Origin: Collinsella sp.
GTDB lineage: Bacteria; Actinomycetota; Coriobacteriia; Coriobacteriales; Coriobacteriaceae
Length of the DNA: 64,000 nucleotides
Direction of reading: 5' to 3'
Assembly (NCBI GenBank): GCA_019414445.1
Contig: DXMA01000012.1
Coordinates: forward strand, 1-64,000
A program made the translations under genes and the position numbers. The first letter of the stretch is position 1; each line of letters opens with the position of its first letter. Shown in pieces: positions 7,522-13,759 of the stretch. Under the pieces are notes generated by a model. That model saw nothing but the letters and a program-made list of their open reading frames with translations. It was not told the origin of the DNA and searched no databases.

Positions 7522-8901
7522 ATGAACACCGAGGAAATTGCGCGCATCGTCGGCGATCAGCGCGCCTACTTTAAGACGCACGCCACGTTTGATGTCGACG
7601 CTCGCCGCCGTGCGCTCGTGCGCCTGCGTGATGCGGTTCGTGCGCACGAGGCCGATATCGTCCATGCGCTCAAGACCGATTTGGGAAAGTCGCATGACGA
7701 GGCGTATATGTGCGAGATCGGCACGTCGCTTTCCGAGATTCGCCATCAGATCGCGCATGTGGCTCGATGGAGCCGCCCGCGCCTGCGTCCGTGTGACCTT
7801 GCCAACGCCGTGAGTGTGTGCAAAACGCAAGCCGTGCCCTATGGCGTCACGCTCATCATGGCTCCATGGAACTATCCGTTTTTGTTGACGCTCGAGCCAC
7901 TCGCCGGCGCCCTTGCCGCGGGCAATACTGTGGTCATCAAGCCGAGCGCCTATGCTCCTGCATCGAGCGCGGTGCTCAAGCAAATCTGCGAAGAGGCATT
8001 TGATCCGCGCCTGGTGACGGTTGTCGAGGGCGGGCGGGCCGAAAACGAAGCGCTACTCGATGAGTGCTGGGACAAGATATTCTTTACCGGTAGCGTTCCG
8101 GTCGGCAAACTCGTCATGGAGCGCGCAAGTAAAAACCTGACGCCCGTGACGCTTGAGCTGGGTGGAAAGAGTCCCTGCATCGTGGACGCGACGGCAAACT
8201 TAAAGGTCGCGGCGCGGCGCATCGCTTTTGGTAAATGGCTCAACGTGGGGCAGACCTGCGTGGCGCCCGACTACCTGTTGGTCGATACGCGCGTGCACGA
8301 CGAGCTGCTGGGCCTTATCAAGGAGGAGGTCCGCCGTATGTTTGGCGAGCATCCGCTCGACAACGAGGATTGCGGCCATATCGTTAACGCCAAGCATTTT
8401 GCGCGCGTGCGCGGGCTGATCGACTCCGATAAGGTTGTGCTGGGAGGCACGGCGCGCGAGTCGTCGCTCAAGATTGAGCCGACGATTTTGGACGGCGTAG
8501 CCCCCGATGACGCCGTGATGCAGGAGGAGATCTTTGGCCCGATTTTACCGGTGCTGACGTTTGAGAGCTTAGACGAGGCCGAAACGTTTATTACGGATCG
8601 TCCGACGCCACTGGCCCTGTATATCTTTAGCCAGGACCGTGCGGCTCAGCAACGCCTTGTGCGTTACGTGCCCTTTGGCGGCGGCTGCGTCAACGACACG
8701 ATTATGCACTTGGCTACGAGCCATATGGGCTTTGGCGGCATGGGAGCGAGCGGTATGGGGCAGTACCATGGACGCGAGAGCTTCGATACGTTTAGCCACA
8801 AGAAGAGCATCGTGAACAAGGCAACGTGGCTGGACGTGCCATTCCGCTATGCCCCGTATGCGAGCTGGAAGCACAAGTTCGTGCGCATGTTTGTGCATTA
8901 G
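7522..8901 (+). CDS. Aldehyde dehydrogenase, class 3 (ALDH3-like)
   Basis: Oxidises an aldehyde to an acid with NAD(P). It is 459 aa, the length of the short class-3 family. Motifs seen: MAPWNYPF, the cofactor region IKPSAYAPASS, FTGSVPVGK, general base Glu212 in LELGGKSP, nucleophile Cys246 in GQTCVAPDY, and EEIFGPILPV. The C-terminal tail KHKFVRMFVH is typical of this class. AGGAGGGTGCC precedes the ATG. It is co-transcribed with the upstream alcohol dehydrogenase. The last codons overlap the first bases of a repeated element shared with the region after the MFS gene. Confidence 0.94.
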   Translation: MNTEEIARIVGDQRAYFKTHATFDVDARRRALVRLRDAVRAHEADIVHALKTDLGKSHDEAYMCEIGTSLSEIRHQIAHVARWSRPRLRPCDLANAVSVCKTQAVPYGVTLIMAPWNYPFLLTLEPLAGALAAGNTVVIKPSAYAPASSAVLKQICEEAFDPRLVTVVEGGRAENEALLDECWDKIFFTGSVPVGKLVMERASKNLTPVTLELGGKSPCIVDATANLKVAARRIAFGKWLNVGQTCVAPDYLLVDTRVHDELLGLIKEEVRRMFGEHPLDNEDCGHIVNAKHFARVRGLIDSDKVVLGGTARESSLKIEPTILDGVAPDDAVMQEEIFGPILPVLTFESLDEAETFITDRPTPLALYIFSQDRAAQQRLVRYVPFGGGCVNDTIMHLATSHMGFGGMGASGMGQYHGRESFDTFSHKKSIVNKATWLDVPFRYAPYASWKHKFVRMFVH

Positions 8902-8966
8902 AATCGATGATATAGAGGCAAGCAAAATGGCCGCCCCCGCGCAAGCGAAGGTGGCGGCTTCTCACG
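8891..8966. repeat. Direct repeat flanking the MFS cassette, copy 1
   Basis: About 75 bp that align at roughly 80% with 10394-10469, sharing TAGAAnCGAT, CAAAnTGGCCGCCCC, AAGCGAAG and CTTCTCACG. It contains a GCCGCC / GGCGGC stem around the AAGCGAA loop. The position just after the aldehyde dehydrogenase stop suits a terminator, although no long T-run follows. Confidence 0.7.
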
Positions 8967-9064
8967 CCTAGGCGCTGGGGTGCGGGGCGTTCTGATGGCA
9001 ATGCGCAGGGGCGGCGCGGTGAATCGGTGCTAGAATACGGGACGACCGCAGCAAAGGGGAGATT

Positions 9065-9094
9065 ATGCATATGTTCGAGACCTACATGGACTGA
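9065..9094 (+). CDS. Putative nine-codon leader peptide (MHMFETYMD)
   Basis: A short frame MHMFETYMD-stop is preceded by a strong ribosome site (AAAGGGGA at 9053-9060, four bases before the ATG). It lies 50 bp upstream of an MFS exporter gene. Its first nine bases, ATGCATATG (9065-9073), are perfectly inverted as CATATGCAT at 9123-9131, immediately before the exporter's ribosome site. This layout is that of translation attenuation by a leader peptide, as known for several antibiotic-inducible resistance genes. Peptide translation and function are inferred. Confidence 0.5.
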   Translation: MHMFETYMD

Positions 9095-9131
9095 TGACGC
9101 TCAGGTTGTCTTGTTTGGTTTCCATATGCAT
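9065..9131 (+). promoter_or_regulatory. Long-range stem between leader start and exporter RBS
   Basis: Perfect 9-bp inverted repeat ATGCATATG (9065-9073) / CATATGCAT (9123-9131). The left arm is the leader-peptide start, and the right arm abuts the TGAGGGG ribosome site (9131-9137) of the MFS gene. A stem here could mask translation initiation unless a ribosome occupies the leader. CATATG-rich dyads can occur by chance, so this is a candidate only. Confidence 0.45.
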
Positions 9132-9143
9132 GAGGGGTTTGCT

Positions 9144-10343
9144 ATGTCCCGTCTTCTTTCTCCATCGCACCGTTTGGTTGCGGTAAATTTCTTTATTCAG
9201 CTTGCATTTCAGTCGACGTATTTTGTCGGCATCATTGGCTGCGGCACCTACGTTCTCGGGGCCGGCGCATTTGAGACGTCCGCCCTCGTGTTTGGACTCA
9301 ACCTGGTGCTCATCTTTGCAACGTTTTGCGCCGGCGCACTTGTGGACTCCTTGGGCCCGCGTCATGTGCTTCTAGCCGTTTGCGTCCTGCTTTGCGCATC
9401 GGGCGTTTTTGGCCTTGTAGCTCCCGTGTCCTATCCCGCGCTTGCGCTACTCGCCATCTCTGCCGGGTTGCTGTTTGGCGCGGGGACCACGGCCATGGAC
9501 GCCTATCCGCGCTTTTTGACGGAGGCGCCCGAGGAGCTTTTGCGCATAAACGGCCTCAACAATATCGCGACAAGTGTCGCGGTGATCGTTGGACCTGCCC
9601 TTGGAGGCGTTATCGCCTCGGCCTTTTCCAACCAAGGGGTGTTTTTCCTGCTCGCGGCAGCACCTGTTCCCGCTTTGCTGCTTGTGGCCTCGTTGCGTGA
9701 AGGCACTGCTGTTCAGGGCGTCGACAAGCCGGAGTCTCGCGATGGGGCGACGGGCTTGCGATCGCTTTGGGAGGGCGTTATTGTCACGGCGGCCGATGTC
9801 GACCTGCGTCTGATTTTTCTCATGGGCTTTATGGGTTTCTTTGCCTACGGGGCGTTCGATTCGCTCGAGTCGCTGTTCTACCGCGATGTTCTCTGCGTGG
9901 GTGCGGAGTGGATGGGATGGCTGTCGGCCATCGCCGGCATCGGCGGAACGCTGGGGTCGTACCTGATCATGCGCGTGCCGTCGGGATGCATCAGGCTGGA
10001 GCTTCTGGCGGCGATGCTGCTGGTGACGGGCGTGGGCTCCGTTGTGTATGTGGGTACCGCCCATGTTGCCGTTGCTGCGGTGGGGCAGCTTGTCTGCGGC
10101 ATCGGTTTTGGCGCCATGGGACCGGTGCGCGTCACGCTCACCCAGCGCTTGAGCGACCCTGCCAAGGTGGGGCGCGTGCTGGGCGTGATGCGCGTGGGCC
10201 TCAACGGCGCCGGCGTGCTGCCGCTGATTGTGGCTCCGTTTTTGGCCGATGCCTTTGGCGTGCAGGGAGTACTTGTTGGCGCAAGCCTGGCAACGGCCGC
10301 TATCGCCTGCACGTTTTGGGCAATCGCCCGGCATCGGGGCTAG
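9144..10343 (+). CDS. MFS transporter (probable drug exporter)
   Basis: Major facilitator of 399 aa with about twelve hydrophobic segments. The loop GALVDSLGPRHVLL between segments 2 and 3 is the MFS motif-A position. NNIATSVAVIVGPALGG resembles the antiporter motif C region of exporters of the MefA/MFS_3 type. ATG 9144 is chosen because TGAGGGG lies six bases upstream; in-frame ATGs at 9027 and 9126 lack support. A leader peptide and stem precede it, and near-identical 75-bp direct repeats lie on both sides. Substrate is unknown. Confidence 0.85.
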   Translation: MSRLLSPSHRLVAVNFFIQLAFQSTYFVGIIGCGTYVLGAGAFETSALVFGLNLVLIFATFCAGALVDSLGPRHVLLAVCVLLCASGVFGLVAPVSYPALALLAISAGLLFGAGTTAMDAYPRFLTEAPEELLRINGLNNIATSVAVIVGPALGGVIASAFSNQGVFFLLAAAPVPALLLVASLREGTAVQGVDKPESRDGATGLRSLWEGVIVTAADVDLRLIFLMGFMGFFAYGAFDSLESLFYRDVLCVGAEWMGWLSAIAGIGGTLGSYLIMRVPSGCIRLELLAAMLLVTGVGSVVYVGTAHVAVAAVGQLVCGIGFGAMGPVRVTLTQRLSDPAKVGRVLGVMRVGLNGAGVLPLIVAPFLADAFGVQGVLVGASLATAAIACTFWAIARHRG

Positions 10344-10393
10344 ACTCGCGGTGTCCCACTTGCTTTGCTGAATAAGTAGTATGGCGTGCCAAT

Positions 10394-10469
10394 TTTGTGC
10401 AATAGAACCGATAGCATAGGGATAAACAAAGTGGCCGCCCCACGTAAGCGAAGACGGCCACTTCTCACG
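10394..10469. repeat. Direct repeat flanking the MFS cassette, copy 2
   Basis: Second copy of the element at 8891-8966. Here the stem is a perfect 9 bp, AAGTGGCCG / CGGCCACTT, around CCCCACGTAAGCGAAGA. It lies 50 bp after the MFS stop. The remaining gene-free stretch, 10470-10653, has small dyads (for example GTCCGCACGGAC) but nothing I can name. Confidence 0.7.
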
Positions 10470-10653
10470 ATGAAAACGTGTATCGGAGTTGGCAAGACCC
10501 GCGGCAACGGGTGCCATCCGTGTTCCTATCTTATCCGCAAGCGTTGCGGCAAGCGATTGAAGGACGCAGACAGGATGTATTTGTGTCCGCACGGACCCGT
10601 AGACTTCTCGATAAGGTTACTTGCCGGTTTATTCGGCCGTTAGAGGAGCTGCC

Positions 10654-10980
10654 ATGTACGAGCCTTCACGTGTTCTTCTGTCATTTTATATCGCAGGATT
10701 TCAGTATGCCGACGGCGCTTTGGTCCTGGGCAATCTTAAAGCGGGCGATAAGCTGGCGCTGTGTGCCGAGCGCGATAATCCCCATGACCCCGAGGCAGTT
10801 GCGATCTAATATGGCAAGACCAAACTTGGCTACGTTCCGGGAAACGAGGTCGGCCCACTGTCCTTGATGATGTATTACGGCCACGAGGACGTATTTGAGG
10901 CCCGTGTGCAACAGGTTGCCCCCGAGCGCAGCCCGTGGCATCAGGTGCGCGTTGGGCTCTATGTGGTGGATGCTCGCTAG
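10654..10980 (+). pseudogene. HIRAN-domain protein interrupted by one stop codon
   Basis: Starting at ATG 10654 (RBS AGAGGAG), the frame reads a HIRAN-like domain: LLSFYIAGFQYADGALV, GDKLALCAERDNPHDPEAVAI. It then meets TAA at 10807-10809 and continues YGKTKLGYVPGNEV...VRVGLYVVDAR to TAG at 10980. The family normally reads ...AVYYG.TKLGYVPR across this point, so TAA most likely replaces a Tyr codon (TAC/TAT). Everything else is in frame and well conserved over 109 codons. HIRAN domains bind DNA 3' ends or stalled forks. Recent nonsense mutation, sequencing error or readthrough are all possible. Confidence 0.75.
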
Positions 10981-10998
10981 TCGGCAATGGAGGCTGCC

Positions 10999-11175
10999 AT
11001 GTTTGACGACGACCTGTTCGATTTGACGGACGATCCGTTTGAGTGGGATATGCTGCTCGATGACGATGAGTTGGAACAGGATCGTATGAAGCGGCAGGAC
11101 AAGAAAACTCAGAGTGACGCTTCGAAAAAGCAAGACAAGCGCCGCCGCAGACTGTTCGGCGGGCTCTTTGAATAA
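10999..11175 (+). CDS. Small acidic/basic hypothetical protein
   Basis: A 58-residue protein whose N-terminal half is very acidic (MFDDDLFDLTDDPFEWDMLLDDDE is the pattern, in two blocks) and whose C-terminal half is Lys/Arg-rich and ends RRRRLFGGLFE. ATG 10999 has GGAGG five bases upstream; ATG 10987 has none. It sits 18 bp after the broken HIRAN gene and before a phosphoesterase, probably in the same transcript. No family recognised; the charge split suggests a small nucleic-acid or protein-binding partner. Confidence 0.6.
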   Translation: MFDDDLFDLTDDPFEWDMLLDDDELEQDRMKRQDKKTQSDASKKQDKRRRRLFGGLFE

Positions 11176-11241
11176 CCGCCGCATCGCTGCGTCTGTATAC
11201 TTAGCACGAGTTGAACACGTTGCGAAATGAGGACAGAGACG

Positions 11242-11787
11242 ATGATGTGGTTTACCGCCGACCTGCACCTGGGCGATACGAATATCTTGCACGATATGGA
11301 TCGGCCGTTTGATTCGGTCGAGGAGATGAACCGCAAGGTCATCGATGCCATCAATGAGTGCGTGGCTGTGGACGACCGCCTCTATATCTTGGGAGACTTT
11401 ACCTATCGTTTGCCCCTGGCGGAGGCGGTGCGCCTGCGCGGGCGCATCGAATGCCGGAACGTGACGCTCATCCGCGGTAACCATGACGGCGATTGGGAAG
11501 ATCCCGACGTGCCGCAGATTTGGGAAGACGTGCGCGATTATCTGGAGATTGCCCCAGGCTATGCCAAGGGCCATCGCCTGGTTATGAGCCACTACCCCAT
11601 GCTCAGCTGGAACGGAAAGGCGCGTGGCGCCATCATGCTGCACGGGCATATCCACAGCAGGGGAGACCGCACCAACTCGCGCAACCGCGATCGCGAGCGC
11701 CCTATCTTTCGCTACGATGTCGGTCTCGATGCCAATGACTACAAGCCCGTAAGCCGCGATCAGATTCTTAGCTTCTTTGGGTTATAG
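11242..11787 (+). CDS. Calcineurin-like metallophosphoesterase
   Basis: Two-metal phosphoesterase of 181 aa. All metal-binding blocks are present in order: DLHLGD near residue 6, LGDFTY near 48, GNHDGDW near 78, SHYPML near 114 and HGHIHS near 129. It resembles the small YfcE/phage-type phosphoesterase group. GAGGAC seven bases upstream of 11242 supports that ATG. It follows the small protein by 66 bp and ends two bases before a very strong hairpin. Substrate unknown. Confidence 0.88.
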   Translation: MMWFTADLHLGDTNILHDMDRPFDSVEEMNRKVIDAINECVAVDDRLYILGDFTYRLPLAEAVRLRGRIECRNVTLIRGNHDGDWEDPDVPQIWEDVRDYLEIAPGYAKGHRLVMSHYPMLSWNGKARGAIMLHGHIHSRGDRTNSRNRDRERPIFRYDVGLDANDYKPVSRDQILSFFGL

Positions 11788-11840
11788 GGCGCCAGAACCA
11801 CCACAAAGGGGACAGTCGCCTTTGTGGTGGTTCTGGCGCC
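11788..11840. repeat. Perfect 22-bp inverted repeat, GGGACAG apex
   Basis: Positions 11788-11809 are an exact reverse complement of 11819-11840 over 22 bp, enclosing nine bases GGACAGTCG. The arm contains AACCACCACAAAGG. Its outer GGCGCC overlaps the left arm of the next hairpin, so the two structures are mutually exclusive. Similar hairpins with GGGAC at the apex occur at 25905-25941 (minus strand sense) and 59142-59176. Confidence 0.9.
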
Positions 11841-11869
11841 GTTGCCATTATGGCAGCGGCGCCTTTTTT
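11835..11869 (+). terminator. Rho-independent terminator
   Basis: GGCGCCG-T-TGCCA (11835-11847) pairs with TGGCA-G-CGGCGCC (11851-11863) around a three-base loop with one G-U pair, followed by six T. It ends the phosphoesterase transcript. Its left arm is shared with the right arm of the preceding 22-bp inverted repeat. Confidence 0.88.
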
Positions 11870-11927
11870 GTCCGTGCGGCGCGGTAGAGTGTAGGCGGTT
11901 GAAATTTGCGTCCATCGAGGAGCTGCT

Positions 11928-13685
11928 ATGAACGAGATCAAGTGCCCGCATTGTGGCGAAGTTTTTAAGGTCGATGCGTCCGGCTATGCGGATATCGTCA
12001 AGCAGGTGCGCGATGCCGAGTTCTCGCGCGACCTGGATGAGCGCGTGAAGGCGGTCCAGCGCGAGGGCGAGCAGGCACTGGAGCTTGAGCGCTCGCGCTC
12101 GACGGCTGCTTTGCAAAAGGCAGAGTCTCAGCGCGACGCTCAGCTTGTCGAGCAGAAGAACGCTGCAGCTCAGCAGCTGGCACAAGAGGTTGCCAAGCGC
12201 GACGCTGAGCTTGCCGAGCTGCGCGCCAAGCTCGAAGGCGCTGCCGCAGAGCGCGAGAGTGCAAGTCAGCGCGCGGCGGTTGAGGCCCGTTCCGATGCTC
12301 AAAAGGAGAATGCCGAGCTTCAGCGCGAGATCGACAATTTACGTGCGCAGTTGGAGCGCAAAGATGATGAAGCCAGGCTTGCCGAGGCGGCGGCACGCAA
12401 TGCTGCTCAAAACGACCTGTCCGCGCGCGACGCTCAGATTGCCGAGCTGCAGGCCAGGATCGCCGCGGCGGACAAGGCCCAGGAGATGGCGCTTGCCGCT
12501 GCCGCGGCAGAGTCGCAGCGTGAGCTCGATGCCGCTCGCAGCGAGGCCGAGCGCGCGCTTACTGACTATCGCGCGAAGGTGCAAGAGAAGTTTTCCGCCG
12601 CAAAGGCTCAGTCCGAGCAAGAGGCCGAGGGCCTGCGTGCCCAGCTGCGCGAGCAGGAACTGATGGCAAAAATGAACCTGTCAGAGGCGGTCGCCGCGGC
12701 GGAGCGAGAGCGCGATGAGGCACGTGCCAAACTGACGAGCGAGCTGGCGGTGCGCGATTCTCGCGAGGAGCAAGCCAAGGCGGCACACGAGCTCGAGCTT
12801 GCGCAGGCCAAGCGCGCGAGCGATGACCTGATTCGCTACAAGGATGAAGAGATTGAGCGCCTTAAGGACATGAAGGTTCGCCTGTCCACCAAGATGGTGG
12901 GCGAGTCGCTCGAGCAGCACTGCGAGACCGAGTTTAACCGTCTGCGCATGACGGCGTTTCCCAATGCGTACTTCGAGAAAGATAACGATGCATCCGAGGG
13001 CACCAAGGGAGACTTCATTTTCTGTGAGTGCGACGCGAGCGGCAACGAGGTCATTTCGATTATGTTCGAGATGAAAAACGAGAACGACGAGACCGCGACC
13101 AAGCATAAAAACGAGGACTTCTTTAAGAAACTCGATCACGATCGTCGCCAGAAAGGCTGTGAGTACGCGGTGCTCTGCACGCTGCTCGAGCCCGAGAGCG
13201 AGCTTTACAACGCGGGAATCGTGGACGTGAGCTATCGCTACGAGAAGATGTATGTGATCCGCCCGCAGTTTTTCATTCCCATGATTACGCTTCTTCGCAA
13301 CGCCGCCATGGGTTCGCTGCGCTATAAGCAGGAGCTAGCGGAGTACAAACAGCAGAATATCGACGTTACGAACTTCGAAGCCAAGATGGAAAAGTTCAAG
13401 AATGATTTCGGCCGCAACTACGAGATTGCGAGCCGCAAGTTCCAAACAGCAATCGATGAGATCGACAAGACGATTAGCCATCTGCAGAAAACCAAGGAGG
13501 CGTTGCTGTCCTCCGAGAACAACCTGCGCCTAGCCAACAAGAAAGCCGACGATCTTACCATTCGCAAGCTCACGTGGGGCAACAAGACCATGAAGGCGGC
13601 GTTTGACGAGGCGCGCGGGACTGCGTCAGAGACAAACGATGAGCCAGCCGAGGCGGATTCGTATGAGATCGAGGATGCCGAGTAA
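11928..13685 (+). CDS. DUF2130 coiled-coil protein
   Basis: A 585-aa cytoplasmic protein. It begins with a zinc-ribbon-like IKCPHCGEVF, continues as a long Ala/Glu/Arg-rich coiled coil (about 20-320), and ends in a DUF2130 domain (about 325-520) with ESLEQHCETEFNRLR, GTKGDFIF, IMFEMKNENDET and QKGCEYAVLCTLLE. A second short helical region follows (about 460-530). DUF2130 shows weak similarity to nuclease-fold proteins, and the E-x-K pattern in FEMKNE fits that, but no activity is established. Single gene between two terminators. Confidence 0.88.
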   Translation: MNEIKCPHCGEVFKVDASGYADIVKQVRDAEFSRDLDERVKAVQREGEQALELERSRSTAALQKAESQRDAQLVEQKNAAAQQLAQEVAKRDAELAELRAKLEGAAAERESASQRAAVEARSDAQKENAELQREIDNLRAQLERKDDEARLAEAAARNAAQNDLSARDAQIAELQARIAAADKAQEMALAAAAAESQRELDAARSEAERALTDYRAKVQEKFSAAKAQSEQEAEGLRAQLREQELMAKMNLSEAVAAAERERDEARAKLTSELAVRDSREEQAKAAHELELAQAKRASDDLIRYKDEEIERLKDMKVRLSTKMVGESLEQHCETEFNRLRMTAFPNAYFEKDNDASEGTKGDFIFCECDASGNEVISIMFEMKNENDETATKHKNEDFFKKLDHDRRQKGCEYAVLCTLLEPESELYNAGIVDVSYRYEKMYVIRPQFFIPMITLLRNAAMGSLRYKQELAEYKQQNIDVTNFEAKMEKFKNDFGRNYEIASRKFQTAIDEIDKTISHLQKTKEALLSSENNLRLANKKADDLTIRKLTWGNKTMKAAFDEARGTASETNDEPAEADSYEIEDAE

Positions 13686-13708
13686 GGTATAGCGGATAGT
13701 GCAAAAGC

Positions 13709-13745
13709 GGGGCCGCTGGCGAAATTGCCAACGGCCCCGTTTCGT
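13709..13745. terminator. Bidirectional terminator between convergent genes
   Basis: GGGGCCGCTGGC (13709-13720) pairs with GCCAACGGCCCC (13727-13738) with one mismatch. A T-rich tail GTTTCGTTTC follows on the plus strand, and CTTTTGC follows on the minus strand. It separates the DUF2130 gene from the convergent helicase gene. Confidence 0.8.
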
Positions 13746-13759
13746 TTCGGTATGTTCGG

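Noticed and set aside
10470..10653. A small structured RNA (SRP or RNase P type) before the HIRAN gene
   Set aside because: Only short, unrelated dyads are present and none of the conserved loops of these RNAs can be found.
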